The position numbers and the translations under genes are program-made. The notes beneath the pieces are model-generated. The model had not been told where the DNA came from. It ran no database searches and worked only from the letters and a program-made list of their open reading frames with translations. A stretch of 64,000 bases of DNA from Thermoleophilaceae bacterium (GTDB taxonomy: Bacteria > Actinomycetota > Thermoleophilia > Solirubrobacterales > Thermoleophilaceae), in the NCBI GenBank assembly GCA_030447725.1, contig JAUJOQ010000009.1, positions 19,405-83,404 of the forward strand, given 5' to 3'. This document shows, piece after piece, positions 46,350 to 54,265 of this stretch; the first letter of the stretch is position 1; each line of letters begins with the position of its first letter.

Positions 46350-46780
46350 TCATGCGAGCGCCGCGATGATCGGTATGGCGGCCACGAGGGCGACGTACCC
46401 GCAGGCGACGTTCAGGTCGTATCGCGCGCTGTCGTATCGGCCGGGCTGCGCACCGGCAGAGAACCGCTGAGCGCGGGCGTCGCGCAGATCCCTGGCGGCG
46501 CTCGCCACCCACGCGAGGGTGGCCACCGCGACGGTCGCATAGAGCAGGTTGACGAAGGCATGCCCCCAGAGGCCCGGGAACCGCACGCTCCAGTCGCACT
46601 TTTCGGAGAAGTCGTACTCGGCGGGGCAGTCCTCCCACAGCTCGCCGACCGTGGGCATCCACGAGAAGGGATCGACGAGAGCCGCGACCGACAGCAGCGC
46701 CGCCCAGCTGCGCTTATTCCGATCAGCACCGCGAACAGGGCCAGGCACCCGCCGCCGTCTTGTGCTTGTCCGTCGCCCAT
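46350..46780 (-). pseudogene. small membrane protein, one frameshift
   Basis: Start ATG 46780 gives MGDGQAQDGGG then a hydrophobic helix CLALFAVLIGI. The frame must change near a GGG at about 46708 to continue as WAALLSVAALVDPF, then a loop with two Cys (EDCPAEYDFSEKCDW), a second helix (FVNLLYATVAVATLAWVAS), a basic loop and a third helix (VACGYVALVAAIPIIAALA). Together this is a coherent protein of about 143 residues with three or four transmembrane helices. The single indel could be a sequencing error. Family unknown. Confidence 0.5.
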
Positions 46781-46824
46781 GCTCAGAGAACCTCTGCGGG
46801 TCAAGTCGCATCCAGGGCCAAAAC

Positions 46825-47553
46825 ATGACGAGCGACGGCGAAAACTTCGATCGCTCGGATCCGGCCGCCCGCGCGGCGGCGAGAGCCCGGGACCTCGAAA
46901 GGCGAGACAGGTCGCTTCGTCTCGCAGCCGGCCTTGGGCTGGGAGCGCTCGCCCTCGGCACTCCGTTCGTGGCCGAGCCGCTCACCGGCGATTCCGGGGC
47001 AGTCGTCGGAGCGGTCGTCGCCGCGCTCCTGTTCTCCGGTCTCGCCACGGCGGTCTGGCCCTACGAATGGTCGGCCGAAGAGCGCCACCACCGCCGGCTC
47101 GAGGCCATCTGGCGGGAAGTGCGCAGCGACGCCGACGAGGCGGTGCCCTGGGAGCGCTACGCCGCCTGGGCGGAGTCGGACGGCAGGCAGGTGTGTCTCG
47201 CGCTGATCCGATGGGGTCCGCGCAGCGGTGAGGCGGCGCACGGGCCGAGCCCGTACAGCCGTCAGCCCGTGCGCCGGATGGACGGCGAGGACGTGGAAGC
47301 GGCCGCTGAGGCGATGGAAGCGCTCAGAGCGGAGGCAGCGAAGCGGGAAGCCGGAGCGCGGGAACGATATGAGCACGAACAGGCCGAGGCCGAACGGGCC
47401 GCGCACGCGATGACGCTGCAGGAGATCGAGGACACCGCCGCCGCCGACATCGCCGCCGGTGAGGAGCAGGTGAGGCGCGAGATGGCCGCACAGGAGGAAT
47501 CCGAGCAGAGGGCGCAGGCCGAGGCTTTGGCGAGGGCGCTTCGCCGCCCCTGA
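46825..47553 (+). CDS. membrane protein with C-terminal coiled coil
   Basis: 242 residues from ATG 46825. A charged N-terminus leads into two hydrophobic segments (LAAGLGLGALALG and VVGAVVAALLFSGLATAVW, residues 35-75). About 65 residues of folded-looking cytoplasmic sequence (WREVRSDADEAVPWERYAAW) follow, then a long Glu/Ala/Arg-rich helix over the last 90 residues that should form a coiled coil. No enzyme motif. It converges on the AAA ATPase gene, 30 bp away. Confidence 0.65.
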   Translation: MTSDGENFDRSDPAARAAARARDLERRDRSLRLAAGLGLGALALGTPFVAEPLTGDSGAVVGAVVAALLFSGLATAVWPYEWSAEERHHRRLEAIWREVRSDADEAVPWERYAAWAESDGRQVCLALIRWGPRSGEAAHGPSPYSRQPVRRMDGEDVEAAAEAMEALRAEAAKREAGARERYEHEQAEAERAAHAMTLQEIEDTAAADIAAGEEQVRREMAAQEESEQRAQAEALARALRRP

Positions 47554-47583
47554 GTCTGCGCCGCGGGCACATCCGCGCGACAA

Positions 47584-48759
47584 TCAGCCGCCCGGCGGCT
47601 CCTCGAAGCTCATGTAGCGACGCATGAACTCATCGAACCTCGGGACCGAGAAGTCGATGAAGCCGTAATCCTCGGTCGCGTAGATGAGGCCCTTGTTCAC
47701 GAGGTCCTGACGAGTCGGGGAGACCGCGGTGGCGGGCCTGCGCAGCTTCGTCGCCACCTCCCCGGAGCGGTAGGGGCCATCGCCGAGCTCAGCCATCGCG
47801 CGCATGTAGGTGCGCTCGGTCGGGGTGGCCCGCTGGACACGGACCTCATACAGGCTGCTGTCCAGCGCCTCCACCGCATAGGGGATGGCGTCCTCGACAT
47901 TCACGGCGGTGATCGGCGCGTGGCTCGCGAGGTTCCACGCATGCTTGCCCAGCTGCTGGATGTAGAACGGATAGCCCGCCGTCCACTCCAGGGCGCGCGC
48001 CGCGCCGGCCGCCTCGTACTCGACATCTTGCTGACGTGCCGGCTCCAGCAGCGCAGCGCGCGCCTCTGCCTCGCCCAGGTTGGCGATCGTGGGGAATGTG
48101 AACAGCCGCTCGGCATAGGAGCGGGCCTCGCCAGAGAGTCGGGGAATCTGCGGCAGCCCCGCGGCGGCAAGGGTGACCGGCAGGCTCTTCTGCGTGACGC
48201 GATGGAGCGCGCTGACGACGGCGCGGAACTGCACCTCGTCGGCGAACTGGACCTCGTCGATCAGGAACACGACTCCCCGCTCCTTGCTGAGCGCCGCCTC
48301 CCCTACAGCGAGAAAGAGGTCTGTCAGGTCACTCGTCACGGCGCCTTCGTCCGCCCCGGATAGGTCGACTGCGAGCCCGAAGCCCTCCGGCCCGGTCAAT
48401 GAGATCGTTCGCAGGTGGGCTAGCCCATCGCGGACTTTGCCGGTCATCCGTTCGCTCAGGCTCAGTCGTGTCAGGGCCCTCTCTGCGTCTCGCGCGATCG
48501 CGGCCGCCAGGGAGCTCTCCGGAGTGAGCTCGTGGTAGTAGGTCAGGAACTCCTGGCTCTCCGCCTGGTCCTGGAATGCGTTGAGCAGCACGGTCTTCCC
48601 TACACCACGAAGCCCCTTGATGACCATGCTCTGCTCTGTCGCGCCTCGCCTGAGCCGGCCGACGAGGATCTCGAACTGGCGCAGCTCTGCATCTCGCCCT
48701 GCCAGCTCCAGGGGCCGGGAGCCGGCTCCAGGGGTGTAGGGATTGGCGATCGGATCCAT
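47584..48759 (-). CDS. AAA ATPase (AAA_16-like) with C-terminal winged-helix-like domain
   Basis: 391 residues. It begins NPYTPGAGSRPLELAGRDAELRQF, typical of the AAA_16/ORC-CDC6-like group. Walker A KGLRGVGKTVLL lies at residues 48-59, Walker B VVFLIDEVQFAD near 165, sensor-like VTLAAAGLPQIP near 195. The last 90 residues (RTYMRAMAELGDGPYRSGEVATKL, then LVNKGLIYATEDYGFIDFSVP) look like a winged helix. Such proteins act as regulators or as STAND-type sensors. It starts from ATG 48759, with an AT-rich repeat array directly upstream, and is on the same strand as the ImmA cassette. Confidence 0.8.
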   Translation of the reverse strand: MDPIANPYTPGAGSRPLELAGRDAELRQFEILVGRLRRGATEQSMVIKGLRGVGKTVLLNAFQDQAESQEFLTYYHELTPESSLAAAIARDAERALTRLSLSERMTGKVRDGLAHLRTISLTGPEGFGLAVDLSGADEGAVTSDLTDLFLAVGEAALSKERGVVFLIDEVQFADEVQFRAVVSALHRVTQKSLPVTLAAAGLPQIPRLSGEARSYAERLFTFPTIANLGEAEARAALLEPARQQDVEYEAAGAARALEWTAGYPFYIQQLGKHAWNLASHAPITAVNVEDAIPYAVEALDSSLYEVRVQRATPTERTYMRAMAELGDGPYRSGEVATKLRRPATAVSPTRQDLVNKGLIYATEDYGFIDFSVPRFDEFMRRYMSFEEPPGG

Positions 48760-48772
48760 GAAGCTGAGTACC

Positions 48773-48821
48773 TATAGCAGGTTATAGCCACTTATAGCCG
48801 TTTCGGGTATAACTGGTTATA
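48773..48821. promoter_or_regulatory. phased TATAGC repeats plus dyad upstream of the AAA ATPase
   Basis: Three copies of TATAGC start at 48773, 48783 and 48793, exactly 10 bp apart, so all face the same side of the helix. They are followed by TATAAC-TG-GTTATA (48808-48821), a 6-bp dyad. The block is strikingly AT-rich for this genome and fills the gap before the ATPase start at 48759 (minus strand). It is a strong candidate multi-site operator. The binding protein is unknown; the ATPase itself or the XRE-like neighbour are options. Confidence 0.55.
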
Positions 48822-48863
48822 AATTGCTAGAACCTCGGGTCGCTCGGGGTTGTGACGCTGCGC

Positions 48864-49418
48864 TCAGACCACCGCGTGCAGCCGCCGCCCCATCGCCGCC
48901 CCGCTGACCTCGAAGCGCTCACACAGGCCCCCGAACTCTCGATCGCGCCGGTATTCGCGCTCCAACAGCCGCGCCGGCATCAGCAGCGCCGCCGCGAAGA
49001 GGTTGGCCTCTTCCTCCTCGGGCGCCCGGGCCGGTCGCGCCTCGGACGCCGGCGGCGCATCCTCCACCACCGAGGCCGCGCGACAGTACACCGCCCCGTC
49101 TGCAGGTCCGTCTCTGTGCACGCACCAGTGCCCGAGCTCATGCCCGATCGTGAATCGCCGCCGGGGTGGCCACTGAAGAGCCTCCGAGCGGCTGACCCAG
49201 AGCTCCCCAAGGCTCGGCAGCAGCAGCCCCGACAACGACTGGCCCGAACCCAGTGCAGGCGCTCCCGGCGCCCCCGCCAGGTCGTCCACCTCGCGCACGA
49301 GTAGGCCGAACACGTCGTCGGCGATCGACTCAACGGGCACCGGCAGCGTCTCGCCGTCCCAGATCCACTCGGGCACCCGGGCGAGCACGCGCTCGGCGAT
49401 CTGCTCGATCCCCTGCAC
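48864..49418 (-). CDS. ImmA/IrrE-family metallopeptidase
   Basis: 184 residues from GTG 49418. The zinc site HELGH is at residues 93-97 within RRFTIGHELGHWCVH, and the third ligand lies in EEEEANLFAAALLMP near residue 140; this is the ImmA/IrrE signature. The last 30 residues carry a helical segment (LCERFEVSGAAMGRRL) like those that follow the domain in ImmA. Family members cleave XRE-type repressors to trigger stress or prophage genes. Upstream on the same strand lie a 74-aa gene, an XRE-like gene and a sigma gene, which fits that role. Cleavage target is inferred. Confidence 0.85.
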   Translation of the reverse strand: MQGIEQIAERVLARVPEWIWDGETLPVPVESIADDVFGLLVREVDDLAGAPGAPALGSGQSLSGLLLPSLGELWVSRSEALQWPPRRRFTIGHELGHWCVHRDGPADGAVYCRAASVVEDAPPASEARPARAPEEEEANLFAAALLMPARLLEREYRRDREFGGLCERFEVSGAAMGRRLHAVV

Positions 49419-49442
49419 GATCGCGAGCCTAGTGGCCCCTCA

Positions 49443-49667
49443 CTAGAGCGCGGGCACGCCCCGGACCAGGGAGCGCGCGATCACCGCCGCGGCCCGGCGG
49501 CCGGCGCCGTAGGCGGGCCAGCGGGCGCGCGTGAGGGCCAGCAGCTCGCGGTCGGCGCGCTCGGCCAGCGCCGGGTCGCGGCGAAAGGCGCGGCACAGCA
49601 GGTCGGCCAGGCGATCGTCGCCGCAGCGAAGGGCATGGCGAAAGAGGGCTATGGGGTCGTGTCTCAT
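49443..49667 (-). CDS. small hypothetical protein in the sigma/ImmA cassette
   Basis: 74 residues from ATG 49667 (MRHDPIALFRHALRCGDDRLADLLCRAF), all predicted helical, Arg/Ala/Leu-rich with two Cys. It lies 24 bp before the ImmA/IrrE gene and 40 bp after the XRE-like gene, same strand. It could be a small regulator or adaptor. No family recognised. A longer frame upstream runs antisense-like through the XRE gene and is rejected. Confidence 0.5.
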   Translation of the reverse strand: MRHDPIALFRHALRCGDDRLADLLCRAFRRDPALAERADRELLALTRARWPAYGAGRRAAAVIARSLVRGVPAL

Positions 49668-49707
49668 ACTCGACAGGTCACCCGGCAGCCCCTTGCCCTG
49701 ACGCCGG

Positions 49708-50340
49708 TCAGCCGCCTCGGAACAGGCGGTCGATCTCGTCCCATTCCTCCTCGGCAGATCTCGGCGCGGCCGCGGGCGCCGCAACTTCGGCCTCGACGGC
49801 GGGCCCGACAGCCGTCCTGGCAAACACGGCGTCCGTACCGCCAGGACCCCCTGCCGGCCCCAGGCTCTGCCCGGCTCGTCGCAGCGCCTCGCGACTCTCG
49901 CCGAGAATCGCACCGAGCGCGTCGAGCACCGAGTCCGACACGCCCTCGGAGGGCAGCAGCCCCTGCTCCATCTGGTGGTAGTAGTGCCCGACCTTGTCCT
50001 GGCGCCCGGGCACGCCGAGGCGGCTGGCCAGCTCGCCCACGAGGTCCTTGCGCGCGACCCGCATGCGTGTGCGCAGCCGCGGGAGCAGCGTGGGCCAGAA
50101 GCCCGCCGAGCCCTGCAGCGAGCGCGCGACCGACTCGACGAACGGCGCGGCGCCTGACGCCTCGAACTGCGAGGGGTCCCACGCGCGCCTGGGCGCGCGC
50201 GCGAGATAGGCGTCGATCATCGCGGCCAACTCGTCGCGGTCGGTGCCCTCGACCTGGGTGAGGAGCTCGCGTTCAGACGGGTTCTCGCCGGCGCGGTGGC
50301 GCGCCACATAGGAGCGAAAGAGGTTCTCCACGTCCGCCAT
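49708..50340 (-). CDS. XRE-like DNA-binding protein
   Basis: 210 residues. An N-terminal helical region (VENLFRSYVARHRAGENP...ELAAMIDAYLARAP) is followed by an HTH-like stretch: VARKDLVGELASRLGV, QDKVGHYYHQMEQGLLPSEGVSDSVLDALGAILG (about residues 95-145). The spacing resembles divergent XRE domains that sit next to ImmA/IrrE genes in actinobacteria. The Ala/Gly-rich linker and acidic tail (EEEWDEIDRLFRGG) after residue 165 would be an accessible cleavage region. It starts 7 nt after the sigma stop, so the genes are likely one operon. The HTH assignment is by eye. Confidence 0.6.
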   Translation of the reverse strand: MADVENLFRSYVARHRAGENPSERELLTQVEGTDRDELAAMIDAYLARAPRRAWDPSQFEASGAAPFVESVARSLQGSAGFWPTLLPRLRTRMRVARKDLVGELASRLGVPGRQDKVGHYYHQMEQGLLPSEGVSDSVLDALGAILGESREALRRAGQSLGPAGGPGGTDAVFARTAVGPAVEAEVAAPAAAPRSAEEEWDEIDRLFRGG

Positions 50341-50347
50341 CAGAGCC

Positions 50348-50971
50348 CTAACTATCGCCGTCCTCGAGCAGGTTCCTCACGCGGCGGCGAAAGCGGGAGG
50401 CCACCTGGTGCACGTTGTCCTCGCTCGTGGCCTCCTCGGCCGCGACCTCGGGAGCCGGCCTGTCGGCGAACACGTAGGCGTCCACGATTCGCTGGTGGGC
50501 CTCGCTCAGGGCCCCGTAAGCGGTCTCGATCGCGCGCTCGGCATCGACGCTCACCCCCTCGAACTCCGCCGAGGGCACCTCGCCCCAGCCGGCTTCGTCC
50601 TCCTCGTCGCCCGAGAGCAGCGGCACTGTCCTGGGCTTTCCTTCGAGTCGGCGGTGGTAGTCGGCGATGCGGCGAGAGGTGATGCGGTTCAGCCAGGCGC
50701 GGAACTCGCCGATCGACTCGCCGGAGAACGCCGAGCGGATCGCGCTGAGAATGGCCTCGTGGGCCACGTCGTCCACGTCGGCCGGCGGCACCTTCAACGC
50801 CACGCGACGCGTCACGATGTCGAGGTAGCCGAACACCAGCACGCTCAGCGCGAGCGTCATCGCCTCGGTGGCGCCGGCCGTCCTGGCCTCCTGGATGTAG
50901 GCGATGAGCCGCTCATCGGGCAGCGTGGCGAGCTCGTGCTCTTTGGGCTCTCGGAAGTTCGGGTCGGTCAA
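50348..50971 (-). CDS. ECF-like RNA polymerase sigma factor
   Basis: About 207 residues from TTG 50971 (TDPNFREPKEHELATLP); no ATG or GTG is suitably placed, so the start is uncertain. Region 2 is VFGYLDIVTRRVALKVPPADVDDVAHEAILSAIRS with FRAWLNRITSRRIADYHRR. Region 4 is YGALSEAHQRIVDAYVFADRPAPEVAAEEATSEDNVHQVASRFRRRV-like sequence. Together they form a short sigma-70/ECF factor. It leads the XRE-like, 74-aa and ImmA/IrrE genes and diverges from a Uma2 gene (118 bp). I propose that it switches the cassette or a stress regulon on. Confidence 0.75.
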   Translation of the reverse strand: MTDPNFREPKEHELATLPDERLIAYIQEARTAGATEAMTLALSVLVFGYLDIVTRRVALKVPPADVDDVAHEAILSAIRSAFSGESIGEFRAWLNRITSRRIADYHRRLEGKPRTVPLLSGDEEDEAGWGEVPSAEFEGVSVDAERAIETAYGALSEAHQRIVDAYVFADRPAPEVAAEEATSEDNVHQVASRFRRRVRNLLEDGDS

Positions 50972-51089
50972 TTTCGTCGAGGGTCGGTGGGGTGTGGTGA
51001 AACTGACATATCCGCGGTGGCTTTGGGGGCGAGATCGCGCCGTTACCGCCCTCTGAGGGATGTGACCGACACCCGCCGGGAGGATTACG

Positions 51090-51659
51090 ATGACCGCTGT
51101 GCCCGTCGCCGAGCGACTGACCGCCGAGGAGTTCCTGGCGCTGCCCGTGCCGGAGCGAGGGCGCCCGTGGAACCTGATCGCGGGAGAGGTCGTGGTGAGT
51201 GAGCCCACGGCCTTGCACGGGGAGGTCGTCGGGAACCTGCTCTTCGCGCTCGAAAGCTGGGCGCGAGCCGAGCCCGGGCGAGGGCGCGCGGCCGTGCCCA
51301 GGGACGTGAGGCTCGACGACCTCAACGTCTTCGCCCCGGACATCCTCTGGTACGCCGAGGGGCGGGTGCCTCCGCGCGACGCTCCGCCGCCCTATCCGAT
51401 GCCCGACCTGACGGTCGAGGTGCGCTCGCCGACCACCTGGCGCTATGACATCGGCCCGAAGAAGGCCGGCTATGAGCGCCACGGCCTGCCCGAGCTGTGG
51501 CTGGTGGACACCGCGGCCGAAGAGGTGCTCGTCTTTCGTCGCTCCACCGCGGAGGCGCCCGTGTTCGACGAGGCGCTCGAGCTCGAGCGCACCCAGCGCC
51601 TGAGCTCACCGCGGCTGCCGGCCTTTACGCTCGCGCTCGCCGCATTGTTCTCAGGCTGA
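51090..51659 (+). CDS. Uma2-family endonuclease-fold protein, copy 1
   Basis: 189 residues from ATG 51090, with GGGAGGATTACG upstream. Restriction-endonuclease-fold (DUF820/Uma2) motifs are clear: APDILWYAEG, PMPDLTVEVRSPTTW, DIGPKKAGYERHGLPELWLVD, giving D...E-x-R...K with a conserved helix. Family function is unsettled. A close paralogue lies at 54.9 kb with a similar leader. It is divergent from the sigma gene. Confidence 0.85.
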   Translation: MTAVPVAERLTAEEFLALPVPERGRPWNLIAGEVVVSEPTALHGEVVGNLLFALESWARAEPGRGRAAVPRDVRLDDLNVFAPDILWYAEGRVPPRDAPPPYPMPDLTVEVRSPTTWRYDIGPKKAGYERHGLPELWLVDTAAEEVLVFRRSTAEAPVFDEALELERTQRLSSPRLPAFTLALAALFSG

Positions 51660-51733
51660 CCGGAAGGAGCACCGGTGTCGACGCGGTAGCGCGTTACTTA
51701 TGGCCCCCGGCCGCGTTGCCGATAGAGAGGTGA

Positions 51734-53197
51734 GTGGAAGAGGCACAGGCCATAGCGCACGTATCGCGGCGGCCGGCCGCGTTGCGACTGCTGCGCGACG
51801 AGCGGCTTGCGAAGCACGCGGCCGCTGGCAGCCGCGACGCGTTCTCGGTGATCTTCGAGCGCCATCACCAGGGGCTGTATCGCTACTGCCGCTCGATGCT
51901 CGATCACGACGATGCGAGCGACGCGCTCCAGATGACGATGACCGCCGCCCTGCGCTCCCTGCCGGGCGAGCGCCGCGAGGTCGCGTTGAAGCCGTGGCTC
52001 TATCGCATCGCCCACAACGAGGCGATCTCGCTGTTGCGCAGGCGGCGTCCGACCGTCGAGCTGGCCGAGGACGTCGTGGGCGCTGCGGGTCCGCAGGAGC
52101 AGGTGGAGCTGCGTCAGCGCTTCGCCGAGCTCTTGGGCGATCTGCGCGAGCTGCCCGAGCGCCAGTCCGGTGCTCTGGTGATGCGCGAGCTGAACGACCT
52201 TTCCTACGGCGAGATCGCCGCGACCTTCGACATCTCCGAGGCGGCCGCCAAGCAGTCGGTGTACCACGCCCGCCTGGCATTGGGACAGTTTGCGCAGGGG
52301 CGAGAGATGAAGTGTGAGTCGGCTCGCAAGGCGCTCTCGGACGGCGACGGGCGCGTCGCGCGCGGCCTGAAGCTGCGCGCGCACCTGCGCCACTGCGAGG
52401 ACTGCGCCACGTTCAAGACGGCGTTCGTCGAGCGGCGCGCGAGCCTTTCGATGCTCGCTCCGCCGATAGCGCCCGCCGCCGCAGCCGCCGTGCTCGACAG
52501 CATCCTGCACGGTGGCGGAAACGCGGGCGGGGGCGGGCTGCTGGCGCTCCTCTCCGGAGCGGGCAGCAAGCTCGCCGCGGGCGGCGCTGCAGTGAAGACT
52601 GCGAGCGCAGTCGGGGTTGCGGTGGTGGTGGGAGCTGCCGGCGTGGCCACGGTTGGAGAGCTGCCAGGTCTCGCCCCAGGCGCAAACGAGAACGGCGCTG
52701 GGGCCCCGGCCGCGGTGGCCGGTGCGACGCCCGGCCAGGCCTCCCCGGCGGGCGAGCGTGCCGGACCCGCCGCGCTGTCGGACGGCCCGAGCCGCGTCCG
52801 GAATGGGAGCGAGGGCGACGACGATCGGAGCGAGCGCGCTGCCGGCGCCCCAGGCGTTCAACGTCTTGCGGGCGCACCGAACGGCGACGCCCTCGAGGCC
52901 GGGCCGGACGCCGGCGAGGGCGAGCCGCTCAACGGTCCCTCTCCACGCGGCCCTCTCGACGAGGTTCCGGCGAGGCGCCCCTTCGATCCCGGCACCCCGA
53001 CCGCCCCGCCAGCCGCCGGCGCTCCCGCTTCCGGGCCGGGTCGCGAGCAGGCTCGCGAGCAGGTCCCGGCCGACCTACCGTCGCCCGCGCAACAGGTTCT
53101 CGGCGCTGACGGCCAGGCCGCGACGCCGGATGACAGGGCTCCGGTCGTCACTCCGGAACCTCCCTCCCCCGATGTTCGGTCAGGACTTGGCGGGTAG
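51734..53197 (+). CDS. ECF sigma factor fused to zinc-finger/transmembrane tail
   Basis: 487 residues from GTG 51734 (GAGAGGTGA upstream). Sigma region 2 is FSVIFERHHQGLYRYCRSML with DALQMTMTAALRSLP and LKPWLYRIAHNEAISLLRR. Region 4 is LRELPERQSGALVMRELNDLS and FDISEAAAKQSVYHAR (residues 135-190). Next comes a zinc-finger-like HLRHCEDCATF near 215, then a hydrophobic segment (VGVAVVVGAAGVATV near 295) and a 180-residue Pro/Gly/Asp-rich tail, presumably extracytoplasmic. Sigma and anti-sigma features in one chain suggest a membrane-tethered sigma needing release. It ends 55 bp before the riboswitch. Confidence 0.85.
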   Translation: MEEAQAIAHVSRRPAALRLLRDERLAKHAAAGSRDAFSVIFERHHQGLYRYCRSMLDHDDASDALQMTMTAALRSLPGERREVALKPWLYRIAHNEAISLLRRRRPTVELAEDVVGAAGPQEQVELRQRFAELLGDLRELPERQSGALVMRELNDLSYGEIAATFDISEAAAKQSVYHARLALGQFAQGREMKCESARKALSDGDGRVARGLKLRAHLRHCEDCATFKTAFVERRASLSMLAPPIAPAAAAAVLDSILHGGGNAGGGGLLALLSGAGSKLAAGGAAVKTASAVGVAVVVGAAGVATVGELPGLAPGANENGAGAPAAVAGATPGQASPAGERAGPAALSDGPSRVRNGSEGDDDRSERAAGAPGVQRLAGAPNGDALEAGPDAGEGEPLNGPSPRGPLDEVPARRPFDPGTPTAPPAAGAPASGPGREQAREQVPADLPSPAQQVLGADGQAATPDDRAPVVTPEPPSPDVRSGLGG

Positions 53198-53251
53198 CCC
53201 GTTACGGGCGACCCTCGATCGCGTTACAGCTCCGAGGAAACCACCTCAGAC

Positions 53252-53323
53252 AAAGGCAAACCCGTCGCAAGGCGGGGGCGCAAAACCAGGGGCCTCCATC
53301 GGAGGCCGCCCAGTTGCCGAAGG
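53252..53323 (+). ncRNA. cyclic-di-GMP-I (GEMM) riboswitch
   Basis: The leader of the 53331 gene has the GEMM elements in order. AGGCAAACC at 53254-53262. A hairpin CCGTC-GCAA-GGCGG capped by a GNRA tetraloop (53262-53275). GGCGCAAAACC, corresponding to the consensus GACGCAAAGCC, at 53277-53287. A second hairpin GGCCTCC-ATC-GGAGGCC (53291-53307) flanked by GGG/CCC pairs. A closing GTTGCCGAAGG (53313-53323), whose TTGCC pairs with the opening GGCAA. The Shine-Dalgarno AAGGAGG abuts the last stem, so control of translation is likely. A base in the core (G for A) and A for G differ from consensus. Recognised by eye. Confidence 0.7.
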
Positions 53324-53330
53324 AGGCAAG

Positions 53331-54227
53331 ATGAACCGCAGGACTCGCAATCTCACCCTCGCACTCGTTGGTGCGATGGCCGTGGCTCCGGCCGCCGCGT
53401 CGGCGCACCCGTCTCCATCGCCCCAGAGCGTCGCGAAGCATGTGCGCAACGCCGATCAGGCGCTGACCATGGTCGAGTCGCTCGTGGGCCAGAACGAGGA
53501 CGCCCAGGCCGCGGTTCAGTTCGCCCGCAACCGCGTGCAGATGCGCGCCGCGGCGCGCGAGACCCGCCGCCTGCAGCGCAGGTCGGCGAGCGGCGCCGGA
53601 GCACGTCGGGCCGCCAGGGCCACCCGTCTCCTCGCCAGGCAGTCGAACTCCAACGCCGAGACGTTCGCCGACATCGTCGACGAGGTCAGCGGCGAGCTTC
53701 AGCTGGACGTAGCGCGGGCGGCCGCTGCGGATCTGGGCGCTCGCGAGCGCGCCCTGGACATCCTGACCGCGCTGATGGACCGTGTGCCCGAGCAGGCCCG
53801 GCCCGCCATTGCGCGTGCGATCGCTGCGCTGTCCTCCGACGGCCAGGACGAAGTTGCCGACCTCGTTGCCGCGCTGGAGAGCGGGGCCCTGCCACCGGAG
53901 GCCGAGGCCGCTGTCCAGCAGGCCCTGGGGATGGCCACAGCCGCCATCGACGAGGCGATCGAGCGCCTCAACGGCATCGTCGGCCAGGTCCCCGAGCAGG
54001 CCCGCCCACAGGTCGAGCAGGCAGTCGAGCTCGTCACCCAGCAACTGGAGATGGTCAAGCAGATCCTCGCCGGCCTCTTCTCCGGGGGTCAGCCCGCAGC
54101 GGGCGTACCGTCGACCGGCCTCCCGATTCCGGGGGGTCTGCCTGTGGGCGCGCTTCCGGGGGCTCTGCCGGTGGGCGCCTGCATTCCATTCGAGCTGCCC
54201 TTCCAGACCCCGATCCCCGGCTGCTGA
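53331..54227 (+). CDS. secreted helical protein under riboswitch control
   Basis: 298 residues from ATG 53331 with AGGAGG 5 nt upstream. Signal peptide residues 1-25 (NLTLALVGAMAVAPAAASA, cleavage before HPSPS). The mature part is almost wholly helical and Ala/Glu/Arg-rich, with two related segments, MDRVPEQARPAIARAIAAL and GIVGQVPEQARPQVEQAVEL, suggesting an internal duplication. It resembles DUF5667-like exported proteins. The tail is a Pro/Gly-rich segment (GLPIPGGLPVGALPG) ending in two Cys. The c-di-GMP riboswitch ahead suggests a role in surface, motility or biofilm state; this is inference. Confidence 0.75.
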   Translation: MNRRTRNLTLALVGAMAVAPAAASAHPSPSPQSVAKHVRNADQALTMVESLVGQNEDAQAAVQFARNRVQMRAAARETRRLQRRSASGAGARRAARATRLLARQSNSNAETFADIVDEVSGELQLDVARAAAADLGARERALDILTALMDRVPEQARPAIARAIAALSSDGQDEVADLVAALESGALPPEAEAAVQQALGMATAAIDEAIERLNGIVGQVPEQARPQVEQAVELVTQQLEMVKQILAGLFSGGQPAAGVPSTGLPIPGGLPVGALPGALPVGACIPFELPFQTPIPGC

Positions 54228-54265
54228 AGCAGCTGAGTTCAACACAAAAAGGAGAAAGAATCCCC

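Noticed and set aside
53291..53307. GGCCTCC-ATC-GGAGGCC hairpin as a stand-alone terminator
   Set aside because: It lies before, not after, a gene and fits as the second hairpin of the riboswitch.
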